From: Sphingomonas chungangi
Lineage (GTDB): Bacteria > Pseudomonadota > Alphaproteobacteria > Sphingomonadales > Sphingomonadaceae
NCBI RefSeq assembly: GCF_013778325.1
Contig: NZ_JACEIB010000001.1
Location: 434,001-498,000, forward strand
Direction of reading: 5' to 3'
Length of the DNA: 64,000 bases
Positions within the stretch are counted from its first letter, which is position 1; every line of letters begins with the position of its first letter. This document shows, in pieces, positions 30,643-38,720 of the stretch. The notes under the pieces were generated by a model. It saw only the letters and a list, made by a program, of their open reading frames with translations. It was not told where the DNA came from and did no database searches. A program made the position numbers and the translations under genes.

Positions 30643-31638
30643 TCAATGCGCGATGAAGCCGCGCGGCTGGTCCTCGGGGCCGGGATCGTTCGCGCCACCG
30701 CTGCTCGCGCCGCCGCCGATCTGCGCCTGCATCGCCTTCACCTCGCCTTCGTCCGCACCGCCGTCGGTCCAGGCGAGCGTGATCGACATGCGGCGGTTGC
30801 GCGGGTCGTAGGCGTCGGCGGCGCCCTGATAGGGCTCGCGATCGGCCACGCCCTCGATGCGCAGGAAACGGTCGTTGCCGACGCCGCCCAGCGACAGCGC
30901 CTTGCGGGTCGCCTCGGCGCGCGCGGAGGAGAGCGTCCAGTTGTTCACCTGCCGACCCGCCGCATAGGGCAGGCCGTCGGTATGGCCGCGCACGATCACG
31001 CCGTTGGGCACGGTCGCGATGGTCTGCGAGACCTCGGCGATCAGCTGCTGCGCCCGCGATACCAGCTGATCGGAGCCGAGCGCGAACATCGAGAAGTCGG
31101 CGCCGTCGACGATGTCGATGCGCAGGCCCTCGGGTGTCTCCGTGAAGCGGACATGCTGGTCGAGATTGTTGGTGGCCTTGTTGGCCTTCATCTGCTGCTG
31201 GAGCTTCTGCTTGAGCATCTGGAAGCGCACGCGATCGCGCGATCGGATCGCGGCCGCGCCTTCCTTGGCGCCGCCGGACGCATCCTTGGGCACGGTGATC
31301 GACTTGGAGCCGGTCTGCGAGGCGCGGTGCGCGTAGTGATCCTTGGAGATGATCGAATCGCCGCCGAACGGCCCGTTCGAGCCGGCCGACTTCTCGCGCA
31401 TCTCGACGAGAGTGGGCGAGAAATAGTCGGCGATGCCCTTGCGCTGCTTCTCGGTCGTGGCGCCGAGAATCCACAGAAGCAGGAAGAAGGCCATCATCGC
31501 CGTCACGAAGTCGGCATAGGCGACCTTCCACGCGCCGCCGTGATGGCCGCCATGGCCTTCGCCGACGATCTTCTTGACGATGACGATCTTTGGCGGCTCG
31601 ACCGGCTCGTTCCGGCCGCGCTTGGCGGCGCTGGCCAT
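30643..31638 (-). CDS. motB: Flagellar motor stator protein MotB
   Basis: A 331-residue protein with a short cytoplasmic N-terminus, one membrane span carrying the proton-relay aspartate (Asp43 in VAYADFVTAMMAFFLLLWIL), a periplasmic linker and an OmpA-like peptidoglycan-binding domain (IVRGHTDGLPYAAGRQVNNWTLSSARAEATRKAL ... RRMSITLAW). It anchors the stator to the wall. It follows motA by three bases. The pair has a sigma-28-type promoter at 32582. The extended C-terminal tail is Gly/Asp-rich. Confidence 0.95.
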   Translation of the reverse strand: MASAAKRGRNEPVEPPKIVIVKKIVGEGHGGHHGGAWKVAYADFVTAMMAFFLLLWILGATTEKQRKGIADYFSPTLVEMREKSAGSNGPFGGDSIISKDHYAHRASQTGSKSITVPKDASGGAKEGAAAIRSRDRVRFQMLKQKLQQQMKANKATNNLDQHVRFTETPEGLRIDIVDGADFSMFALGSDQLVSRAQQLIAEVSQTIATVPNGVIVRGHTDGLPYAAGRQVNNWTLSSARAEATRKALSLGGVGNDRFLRIEGVADREPYQGAADAYDPRNRRMSITLAWTDGGADEGEVKAMQAQIGGGASSGGANDPGPEDQPRGFIAH

Positions 31639-31641
31639 GGC

Positions 31642-32505
31642 TTAGCGGCCCCTCATGCCGTCGAACACGTCCGCGAAGGCGGGCTGGTTGGAATGGCTGA
31701 TGCTGGAGCGCGCCGCCTCGATCACCAGCGGCAGCGGATGGCCGTGGAGCGAGGCGATGATGATCTGCTTCACCACATGATAGATCGACGCGTCGCTCTC
31801 GATCACCTGGCGGCAGCGATTGCCGAAGGGCGCGACGATGCCGTAGGCGAGCAGCACGCCCATGAACGTACCGACGAGGGCCGAGCCGATCATCGCGCCG
31901 AGGATCGCCGGCGGCTTGTCGATCGAGCCCATCGTCTTCACCACGCCGAGGACGGCCGCGACGATGCCGAGTGCCGGGAGCGCGTCGGCCAGCGACTGGA
32001 GCATGTCGGCGGGGCGGATGTCGTCGTGGTGGTGGGTCTTGAGGCTGTTGTCCATCACCTCCTCGACCGCGTGCGGGTCGAGCGTGCCGGACGACACCAC
32101 GACCAGGCGCAGCGTGTCGCAGATCAGGTGGACGAGCGTCGAATCCTTGAGAAGCTTCGGATAGTTGGCGAACACCGTCGAGGACTTTGGATCCTCGATA
32201 TGGGGTTCGACCGCCACCGGGCCATCGGTGCGCAGCATCTTCATCAGCGTCGAAGTGAGGAAGATGGTGTCGAGGAAGTCCTGCTTCTTGTACTTCGGGC
32301 CCTTGAAGATCTTGGCGAAGCCGCCGCCGAACTGCTTGAGCTCCTTCATCGAGTTGCCCGCGACGATCGCGCCGATCGCGGCGCCGCCGATGATGATCAT
32401 CTCGTGCGGGATCGATTCCATCACGGGCTTCAGGTCGCCGCCGGTGAAGGCGAAGCCGCCGAACACCATGCCGAGAAGGACGACGAGGCCGATCGCTGCG
32501 AACAT
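31642..32505 (-). CDS. motA: Flagellar motor stator protein MotA
   Basis: A 287-residue, four-span inner-membrane protein. FAAIGLVVLLGMVFGGFAFTGGDL at the N-terminus, the cytoplasmic loop, and GIVAAVLGVVKTMGSIDKPPAILGAMIGSALVGTFMGVLLAYGIVAPFG (spans 3 and 4, with the conserved Pro in IDKPP) are typical of the longer MotA type. With MotB it forms the proton channel that drives rotation. It is first in the motAB operon and preceded by a sigma-28-like promoter. Confidence 0.95.
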   Translation of the reverse strand: MFAAIGLVVLLGMVFGGFAFTGGDLKPVMESIPHEMIIIGGAAIGAIVAGNSMKELKQFGGGFAKIFKGPKYKKQDFLDTIFLTSTLMKMLRTDGPVAVEPHIEDPKSSTVFANYPKLLKDSTLVHLICDTLRLVVVSSGTLDPHAVEEVMDNSLKTHHHDDIRPADMLQSLADALPALGIVAAVLGVVKTMGSIDKPPAILGAMIGSALVGTFMGVLLAYGIVAPFGNRCRQVIESDASIYHVVKQIIIASLHGHPLPLVIEAARSSISHSNQPAFADVFDGMRGR

Positions 32506-32581
32506 TTTCTGACGGACCCCTGTTAATGCACGTGGCGGTTCCCCTTCGTCCTACCCTCCAAGGTGCAAACGAAAGGTGAAG

Positions 32582-32608
32582 TTAGCGGCGTCGTAACCGT
32601 GATTTTTC
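32582..32608 (-). promoter_or_regulatory. Sigma-28 (FliA) type promoter for motAB
   Basis: Minus strand GAAA (32608-32605), 15 bases, then GCCGCTAA (32589-32582), against TAAA-N15-GCCGATAA: one mismatch in each element. It lies 77 bases before the motA ATG. Confidence 0.65.
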
Positions 32609-32642
32609 ATGTGGCGGTTGGTCTAATTGGGCCGAAAACGAC

Positions 32643-32674
32643 GAGGCCGGGGCCACCTGCGCGGACCCGGCCTC
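32643..32674 (-). terminator. Intrinsic terminator candidate after flgL
   Basis: Nine-pair stem, GAGGCCGGG with CCCGGCCTC, 14-base loop, starting 20 bases past the flgL stop and followed on the minus strand by GTCGTTTTC. It marks the end of the long flgB-flgL transcript before motA. Confidence 0.6.
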
Positions 32675-32693
32675 ACGACTTCGGTCGCCCGTT

Positions 32694-33554
32694 TCAGCTC
32701 AGCTTGTCGAACAACGAGGTCTTGCTGATCTGCGCCAGCATCGATTGCGCCGCGTTCAGGATCGTCATCTTCTGCTGCATCTGGGTGTAGGCTTCGGTGA
32801 CGTCCGTGCTCTCCAACGCGGAGCGCGAGGTGGTGAGGTTGGTCTTGTCGTTCGCGAGATCGTCCGCGGCGTTGTTCAGTCGCGTTTCGCGCACGCCGAG
32901 ATCGGACTGCGCGTTGGAGATGTGGGTGGAGGCGTCGTCCAGCGCGTTCATCGCGTTGTTGACAGCGGTCTGGTTGAGCGTGCCGCTGCTGTCGCCCTGC
33001 AATGACGAGATGGCGTTGCCCAGGATCGTGTCGAGGCTCTGGGTGCCGCCGCTGCTGAGCGAGACCGAGCCGAACACGTCGTCATAGCTTTCGCCCGCTG
33101 CGATGGTCACGCCGTTGCCGATCGGGATCTGCGTCGGCGAACCCTTCGCATAGAGTGCGTTGCCCGACGAATCGGTCGCCTGCGATGCGGTCTGCAGGCT
33201 CTGCTGGATGCCCTGCAGCTCGGTGATGGCGGCGGTGCGCTGGTCGGCGGACAGGGTGCCGTTCGACGCGCTCAGCATCAGTTCCTTGGCGCGCTGCACC
33301 GAGGTCTGGATGCTCGACAGGCTGGTATCGACCAGCGAGGTGGTCGCCTGCGCGTTGGTGACGTTGCTCGTATAGACCGCGTTGGCGGACTGCTGGCGGC
33401 CGATCTGCGCGATCTGCGCCTGCGCCGCCGGATCATCCGATGCGACGTGAACCTTCACCTCCGACGAGATGTCGTAGTTCAGGTCCGAGATCTGGTTCTC
33501 CAGCGCCTGCTGGTTCTTGATCGATGAGGTGAGCGAATAGCTGGTGTTGAGCAT
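32694..33554 (-). CDS. flgL: Flagellar hook-filament junction protein FlgL
   Basis: A 286-residue protein with flagellin-like coiled-coil ends: N-terminal SLTSSIKNQQALENQISDLNYDISS and C-terminal SRSALESTDVTEAYTQMQQKMTILNAAQSMLAQISKTSLFDKL. It is the second junction protein (HAP3) between hook and filament, secreted by the flagellar export apparatus. It is the last gene of the flgB-flgL run, 12 bases after flgK, with a terminator downstream. Confidence 0.93.
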   Translation of the reverse strand: MLNTSYSLTSSIKNQQALENQISDLNYDISSEVKVHVASDDPAAQAQIAQIGRQQSANAVYTSNVTNAQATTSLVDTSLSSIQTSVQRAKELMLSASNGTLSADQRTAAITELQGIQQSLQTASQATDSSGNALYAKGSPTQIPIGNGVTIAAGESYDDVFGSVSLSSGGTQSLDTILGNAISSLQGDSSGTLNQTAVNNAMNALDDASTHISNAQSDLGVRETRLNNAADDLANDKTNLTTSRSALESTDVTEAYTQMQQKMTILNAAQSMLAQISKTSLFDKLS

Positions 33555-33566
33555 CGGTCCCTAGCC

Positions 33567-34910
33567 TCAGAACAGATCGAGGATGGATTGCATGGTCTGC
33601 TGCGCGGTCTGGATGACCTTGGCCGCGCCGCTATAGGCCTGCTGGTAGCGGATGAGTTCTGCCGCCTCGGTGTTGAGATCGACGCCGCTGGTGGCGTTGC
33701 GCGCGTCCATCGTCGAGGAGGCGACCGAGGAGGCGGCGGTGTCGGCCGACTTGGCCGACGCGACCGTCTGGCCCTGCACCGTCACCATGCTGCTCCAGGT
33801 CTGCTCAAGGCCGGTCGAGCCTTGCAGGCTGGAGAGGGTCAGCAGGTTGCCGTTCGACGCGCTCGACGTCGCGCTGGCGATCGTGCTGGTGTCGCTGGTC
33901 GTCACCTTGATCGTCGCGGCGGTGGTGCCGGAGAGGAGCGCGCCGCCGGCCGTACCGGACGAGGTCTGCCCCTGCGCCTGCCAGGCGTTGACGGCCGCCG
34001 TGAAGTCGGACGCCATCTTGTCGAGCTGGGTACGGCGATCGGCGACGGTGGACGCGCTCTGGATCAGGCCGCCCAGCTTGCCGCCCGGATTAGTGACCGA
34101 GGTCGATGCGCCGTTCTGGATCGCCTGCAGCGCCAGCGCGCCGTTGGCGCTCGACGTGATCGCGAAGCGCGTTCCGCTGGTGCCGGTCGAGGCGGTGAGC
34201 GGCTGGCCGCTGTTCGCAAGCGTCACCGTCGCAACGCCGTTGTCGCCGATCGAGACGTTGATGCCGACATTGCTCGACAGCGTGTCGAGCAGGCCGTCGC
34301 GCTGGTCGGCGAGGTCGGCCGCCTGCGAGGAACCGGCCTGGGTCGACTTCAGCTGGAGGTTGAGCTTGTCGATCTGGTCCAGCGTCGAATTGATGGACTG
34401 GACCGTCGTGGTCGCATCGGTCGCGATCCCGCTCGACACGCTGGCGAGCGAGGTGGCGGTGGTGTTGAACGCGGTCGCCGTCTGGCCGAGCGTCGAGAGG
34501 AAGCTTTGCCGGTTGGCGGTGCTGTTCGGATCGCCGGCGAGCGCGGTGCCCGCCGAGAAGAAGGCGGTCGCGCTCTGGCCGACGCCGTTGGCGGTGTCGT
34601 TGAGCGCGGTTTCCGCATTGGAGAGCCAGGTATAGACGGCATCCGCGCTGCCCGCATCGCCGGCGGCGGAGCGGGCGGCTTGCGCCTGATAGTCGTTCCA
34701 GGCGCGCTGCACCGAAGCGCTCTGCACGCCGTTGAACTGGATCGAGTTCGACGAACCGAGGCCGGTGCCGCCTGCGACATTCTCGGTCAGCGTGACGGTG
34801 CGCCGCGTATAGCCTGCGGTATCGGCGTTCGACACGTTCTGGCCGATCGCCGACAAAGCGGTCTGATACGAGCGGACGCCCGATGCGCCGATGCCGAGAA
34901 GGTCGCTCAT
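33567..34910 (-). CDS. flgK: Flagellar hook-filament junction protein FlgK
   Basis: A 447-residue protein. The N-terminus SDLLGIGASGVRSYQTALSAIGQNVSNADTAGYTRRTVTL is the conserved FlgK/rod-hook motif. The C-terminus DARNATSGVDLNTEAAELIRYQQAYSGAAKVIQTAQQTMQSILDLF is the matching coiled coil. It is shorter than enteric FlgK (about 550), mostly in the central exposed domain. Its start overlaps the flgJ-like stop by four bases. Exported as HAP1. Confidence 0.95.
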   Translation of the reverse strand: MSDLLGIGASGVRSYQTALSAIGQNVSNADTAGYTRRTVTLTENVAGGTGLGSSNSIQFNGVQSASVQRAWNDYQAQAARSAAGDAGSADAVYTWLSNAETALNDTANGVGQSATAFFSAGTALAGDPNSTANRQSFLSTLGQTATAFNTTATSLASVSSGIATDATTTVQSINSTLDQIDKLNLQLKSTQAGSSQAADLADQRDGLLDTLSSNVGINVSIGDNGVATVTLANSGQPLTASTGTSGTRFAITSSANGALALQAIQNGASTSVTNPGGKLGGLIQSASTVADRRTQLDKMASDFTAAVNAWQAQGQTSSGTAGGALLSGTTAATIKVTTSDTSTIASATSSASNGNLLTLSSLQGSTGLEQTWSSMVTVQGQTVASAKSADTAASSVASSTMDARNATSGVDLNTEAAELIRYQQAYSGAAKVIQTAQQTMQSILDLF

Positions 34911-35287
34911 GACGGCGCTCCGGTAGCCACCTTCGCGGTGGCGAGGCTGGTGATGTCGGGCTTGGCGATAGCCGTTGCCGCAGCCGCTGGCGCACCGGCC
35001 TGCTTGGCGACGGTGGCGCCGAGCTGCTTCTCCAGCAGGTCGGCGAGGTGCAGCACGCCCTTCTGCGACATGGCATCTGCGGTCTTGCTGTCCGCCATGT
35101 CCTGGAACTGCTGGGTCGCCTCGCTGTCGAACATGCCGTCGCCGAGGCTGGCCTGCCGCATCGTGCCGATCATCTGGCGCAGGAAGACCGCCTCGAACTG
35201 CTGCGCAGCCGTCTTCAGCTTGGCCTTGTCCGTGCTGACCTTGTCGGTCGTGGCGGCGGTGGCGAGTTTGGGGAGTGCCTGGATCAT
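34907..35287 (-). CDS. flgJ: Rod-binding protein (FlgJ N-terminal domain only)
   Basis: A 126-residue protein equal to the rod-binding half of FlgJ: KLKTAAQQFEAVFLRQMIGTMRQASLGDGMFDSEATQQFQDMADSKTADAMSQKGVLHLADLLEKQL. The muramidase half found in enterics is missing, as is usual in alphaproteobacteria. A separate lytic transglycosylase (44172-45065) may supply that activity. An Ala/Thr-rich tail follows. It overlaps flgI and flgK at both ends. Confidence 0.92.
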   Translation of the reverse strand: MIQALPKLATAATTDKVSTDKAKLKTAAQQFEAVFLRQMIGTMRQASLGDGMFDSEATQQFQDMADSKTADAMSQKGVLHLADLLEKQLGATVAKQAGAPAAAATAIAKPDITSLATAKVATGAPS

Positions 35288-36378
35288 AGGATGATCAAGT
35301 CCGCTTTCATGGCGCCGGCCTGCTTCAGCGCCTCGAGGATGGCGACGAGGTCGGCTGGCGAGGCACCGATGGCATTCACCGCCTTGACGATGTCCGACAG
35401 GCTGGAGCCGCCGGTCAGGAACATCGGCGACGACTTCTCGTCGACCGAGATCGCACTGTTGGGGACGACCGCCGTCTGGCCCTGCGAGAAGGGCGCGGGC
35501 TGCGAGACCTGGGGCTTTTCGTCCACCTTCACCGTGAGCTTTCCGTGACTGACGGCCGCCGGCGCGATGCGGACCGCACCGTTGATGACGACCGTTCCCG
35601 TCCGGGCATTGACGACCACGCGGGCGGCGGCGTCGGCCGGATCGACCTCGATATCCTCCAGCCGCGCCATCAGCGCGGTGCGGCTCTCGGCACCCGGGGG
35701 CGCCTGGATCGCCACGGTGGTGGCGTCGATCGCCTCGGCATGGCCGGGCCCCATCACGGCGTTGATCGCGGCGGCGACGCGCTGGACCGTCGTCAGGTCC
35801 GCTTCGCCGAGGTTAAAGTTGATCGTGGGCGAAGTGGCGAAACCGGCATCGACCGACTTTTCGACCGTGGCCCCGTTCGGTATGCGGCCGGCGGTGGGCA
35901 CGTTGACGATGACGTTCGAGCCGTCCGCCGCCGTCGCGCCGAGACCGCCGACCGCGAGATTGCCCTGCGCCATCGCATAGACCTGGCCGTCGGCGCCGTA
36001 CATCGGCGCCATGATCAGCGTACCGCCCCGAAGGCTCTTGGCCTTGCCCAGCGCCGAGACGGTGATGTCGAGCACCTGGCCCGGCTTGGCGAAGGCGGGC
36101 AGATCGGCGGTGATCATCACGGCCGCCGCATTCTTGTTGGCGGGGATGATACCCGGCGGGATCTGCAGGCCGAAGCGCGAGGCGACGCCCTTCATCGCGT
36201 AGGTGGTGTATTCGAGGCTATCGTCGCCCGTGCCGGACAGGCCGACGACGACGCCGTAGCCGGTCAGCTGGTTGGTGCGCAGGCCCTGCCACTGGCCGAG
36301 ATCCTTGATCCGGTCGGCGTGGGCGGGCGCAGACACCAGTCCGATGGCGGCGAGGGCGAGGAGGAGAAGGCGCTTCAC
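35284..36378 (-). CDS. flgI: Flagellar P-ring protein FlgI
   Basis: A 364-residue periplasmic protein with signal peptide MKRLLLLALAAIGLVSAPAHA. Conserved text includes DRIKDLGQWQGLRTNQLTGYGVVVGLSGTGD, KGVASRFGLQIPPG, NKNAAAVMITADLPAFAKPGQ and VKAVNAIGASPADLVAILEALKQAGAM. It forms the P ring around the rod in the peptidoglycan layer. It overlaps flgJ by four bases and follows flgH by 12 bases. Confidence 0.96.
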   Translation of the reverse strand: MKRLLLLALAAIGLVSAPAHADRIKDLGQWQGLRTNQLTGYGVVVGLSGTGDDSLEYTTYAMKGVASRFGLQIPPGIIPANKNAAAVMITADLPAFAKPGQVLDITVSALGKAKSLRGGTLIMAPMYGADGQVYAMAQGNLAVGGLGATAADGSNVIVNVPTAGRIPNGATVEKSVDAGFATSPTINFNLGEADLTTVQRVAAAINAVMGPGHAEAIDATTVAIQAPPGAESRTALMARLEDIEVDPADAAARVVVNARTGTVVINGAVRIAPAAVSHGKLTVKVDEKPQVSQPAPFSQGQTAVVPNSAISVDEKSSPMFLTGGSSLSDIVKAVNAIGASPADLVAILEALKQAGAMKADLIIL

Positions 36379-36390
36379 GTCTCGGGTCCT

Positions 36391-37098
36391 CTAAAAGGGG
36401 CTGACGCGCGAGAAGAAGCGACCGAGCCAGCCCTGGGTGCTGGCGCGCGCGATCTCGCCCTTGCCGGTGTAATTGATCTGCGCGTTCGCCACGCGGGTGG
36501 AGAGCACGGTGTTCTGCGAGTCGATGTCCGCAGCGCGGATCAGACCGGAGATCTGGATGACCTCGTCGCCGCGGTTGAGCGTCAGGTGCTTCTCGCCGCG
36601 GATCATGTAGACGTTGTTGGGCAGCACCTGTGCGATGGTGACGGTGATGTTGCCGGTCAGCGCGTTGGATTGCGCCGCGTCGCCCTTGCCCTTGAACGCC
36701 CCGTTGCCGCCCATCGACGCGTCGGTCGACGAGAAGAAGGAGAGCGGGCCGGTAGTCGGCGGGGTGAGGCCGATGCTGCTTGTCCGGGTGGTGTCGGCGG
36801 AATTGCTCTTCTGCGCCTGCGTCGCCTCGACCAGCTGGATGGTGACGAGATCGCCGACCATCGCGGCGCGGGAGCCGGAAGTCAGCGGCGCATAGCCGTA
36901 GGAGGCGTGGAAGATCGCGCCGTCCGCCGGCGGGGCGGGCGGGGCGATCGGCATGGTCGCCGCGAAATCGGTGACCTGCGGCTGCGTCTTCTGTTTGCGC
37001 GCGTCGGCCGGGACGGCGACGAGCGTCGCAGCGAGACCGAACAGGCTGGCAGAGAAAGCGAGGGTGCGGAGCATCGTGGGGGCTATCCGTCCGATCAC
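36391..37098 (-). CDS. flgH: Flagellar L-ring protein FlgH, without lipoprotein cysteine
   Basis: A 235-residue outer-membrane ring protein. SRAAMVGDLVTIQLVEATQAQKSNSADTTR and LPNNVYMIRGEKHLTLNRGDEVIQISGLIRAADIDSQNTVLSTRVANAQINYTGKGEI are FlgH-type. The GTG at 37098 overlaps the flgG stop; an ATG at 37074 gives a clean signal peptide (LRTLAFSASLFGLAATLVAVPADA) and may be the true start. Neither has a good ribosome site. Most FlgH proteins are lipoproteins; this one contains no cysteine at all, so its anchoring must differ. Confidence 0.94.
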   Translation of the reverse strand: MIGRIAPTMLRTLAFSASLFGLAATLVAVPADARKQKTQPQVTDFAATMPIAPPAPPADGAIFHASYGYAPLTSGSRAAMVGDLVTIQLVEATQAQKSNSADTTRTSSIGLTPPTTGPLSFFSSTDASMGGNGAFKGKGDAAQSNALTGNITVTIAQVLPNNVYMIRGEKHLTLNRGDEVIQISGLIRAADIDSQNTVLSTRVANAQINYTGKGEIARASTQGWLGRFFSRVSPF

Positions 37099-37883
37099 AT
37101 GTTCTGGTTGGCGAACTGAAGCATCTCGTCCGTCGCCTTGATCATCTTCGAGTTCACCTCGTAGGCGCGCTGCGTCTCGATCATGTCGACCAGCTCCTCG
37201 ACGACGTTGACGTTCGAGGCTTCGAGCGAGCCCTGCTCGATCGTGCCGCGACCGTCCGTGCCGGCGTCGCCCTGCTGCGGATTGCCCGAGGCATCCGTTT
37301 CGATCAGCATGTTGTTGCCGACCGCCTGCAGGCCCGACGGATTGACGAAGCTCGCCAGCTGGATCTTGCCGAGCTGGGTGGAGGCGGTGCTGCCGGCGGT
37401 GGTCGCCGAGACGGTGCCGTCCGCGCCGATCGTGATGTTGGTCGCGCCGTCGGGGATCTGGATGTTGGGAACCAGCGGGCGGCCGTCCTGCGTCACGATC
37501 TGGCCCTCGGCCGAGACCGAGAAGTTGCCGTCGCGGGTGTAGGCGGTGGTGCCGTCCGGCTGCTGGATCTGGAAGAAGCCCGAGCCCTGGATCGCGACGT
37601 CGAGCGCGTTGCCGGTCTGGTTGATCGAACCCTGCGTGTCCGAGCGCGAGGTGCCGGCCAGCTTCACGCCGCCGCCGAGCGCGGTGCCCTGGGTATATTT
37701 GTCGTCGCCCGACGAGGTGGCGCCCGGCGCGGTGATATACTGGTAGGACAGCGTCTCGAAGTTCGCGCGGTCGCGCTTGAAGCCCGTGGTGTTCACGTTC
37801 GCGATGTTGTTCGCGATGACCTGCATACGCTCCTGCTGAGCGTCGAGGCCGGTGCGGGCGACATGGAGGGCGGCGGTGGTCAT
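37095..37883 (-). CDS. flgG: Flagellar distal rod protein FlgG
   Basis: A 262-residue rod protein. The N-terminus ALHVARTGLDAQQERMQVIANNIANVNTTGFKRDRANFETL and C-terminus SLEASNVNVVEELVDMIETQRAYEVNSKMIKATDEMLQFANQ are the paired helices of axial proteins. Length is standard (about 260). A sigma-54-type promoter lies directly upstream at 37924-37939, between flgF and flgG, so flgG-flgL can be transcribed independently of flgB-flgF. Confidence 0.96.
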   Translation of the reverse strand: MTTAALHVARTGLDAQQERMQVIANNIANVNTTGFKRDRANFETLSYQYITAPGATSSGDDKYTQGTALGGGVKLAGTSRSDTQGSINQTGNALDVAIQGSGFFQIQQPDGTTAYTRDGNFSVSAEGQIVTQDGRPLVPNIQIPDGATNITIGADGTVSATTAGSTASTQLGKIQLASFVNPSGLQAVGNNMLIETDASGNPQQGDAGTDGRGTIEQGSLEASNVNVVEELVDMIETQRAYEVNSKMIKATDEMLQFANQNM

Positions 37884-37923
37884 CGGATCAGATCCCTGTG
37901 TAAAGCGGTATCGGGGATATCAA

Positions 37924-37939
37924 AGCAACAAGCGTGCCA
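37924..37939 (-). promoter_or_regulatory. Sigma-54 promoter for flgG
   Basis: Minus strand TGGCACGCTTGTTGCT (37939-37924), a full match to TGGCACGNNNNTTGCW with GG and GC ten bases apart. The predicted start is near 37913, 30 bases before the flgG ATG. It begins just past the flgF stop. Confidence 0.85.
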
Positions 37940-37942
37940 GTT

Positions 37943-38692
37943 TTATTGGCCGTTCATGTCCATCAGCTGCGCGGTGGAGGTGTCCATCTCCTTGGCGCCG
38001 GCCAGCATCTTCACCTGGGTTTCCCAGGCGCGGCTGGCGTCGATCATGTCGGTCAGCGTCTTGGTGACTGAGACGTTCGATCCCTCGAGCGTGCCCGAGG
38101 TGACGCGGGCGTCGGGATCGGAGGGCAACGTGCCGCCGTTGGCGACGTGGAACAGGCCGTCGTCGCCCTTCTCGATCTTCGATCCCTTGGCGGAGACGAG
38201 CTTGAGCTGCCCCATCTTCTGCGGCTGGTTGGCATCGCCGCCCTGCGGCACGATCCAGATCGCGCCGGTTTTGTCGACGCGGACGCTGTCGGCGGGCGGC
38301 AACGTGATCGGGCCGCTGTCCCCCATCACCGGCAGTCCGTCGCCGGTGGTGAGCAGGCCGCTGTCGGCCACCTGCAGGTCGCCACGGCGGGTATAGGCCT
38401 CGGTGCCATCGGTGGCCTGGACGCCGAGCAGCGCGTCGCCGTCCATCGCGACGTCGAGATCGCGGCCGGTGGCGACATTGGCGCCGGCGTCCATGTCCGC
38501 CGAATCCTTGCTGTCGGCGGCCTGCGCGCGGGCGGAGATGCCCCCGTTGGAGGGCATGTACACCGCCTGCGCATTGGTCATGTCGCTGCGGAAGCCGGTC
38601 GTATTGACGTTGGCGAGGTTGTTCGCCGTGATCGCCTGCTTCTGCATCAGCGCCCGCATGGCGGACAGCGAGGTGTAGATCAGCTGATCCAT
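37943..38692 (-). CDS. flgF: Flagellar proximal rod protein FlgF
   Basis: A 249-residue rod protein. MDQLIYTSLSAMRALMQKQAITANNLANVNTTGFRSDMTNAQAV at the N-terminus and LEGSNVSVTKTLTDMIDASRAWETQVKMLAGAKEMDTSTAQLM at the C-terminus define the axial family. The position between flgE and flgG supports FlgF. It starts 28 bases after flgE. A promoter for flgG follows its stop. Confidence 0.95.
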   Translation of the reverse strand: MDQLIYTSLSAMRALMQKQAITANNLANVNTTGFRSDMTNAQAVYMPSNGGISARAQAADSKDSADMDAGANVATGRDLDVAMDGDALLGVQATDGTEAYTRRGDLQVADSGLLTTGDGLPVMGDSGPITLPPADSVRVDKTGAIWIVPQGGDANQPQKMGQLKLVSAKGSKIEKGDDGLFHVANGGTLPSDPDARVTSGTLEGSNVSVTKTLTDMIDASRAWETQVKMLAGAKEMDTSTAQLMDMNGQ

Positions 38693-38720
38693 CGTCGGAC
38701 TTCCTTACAATGCGCCGCTA

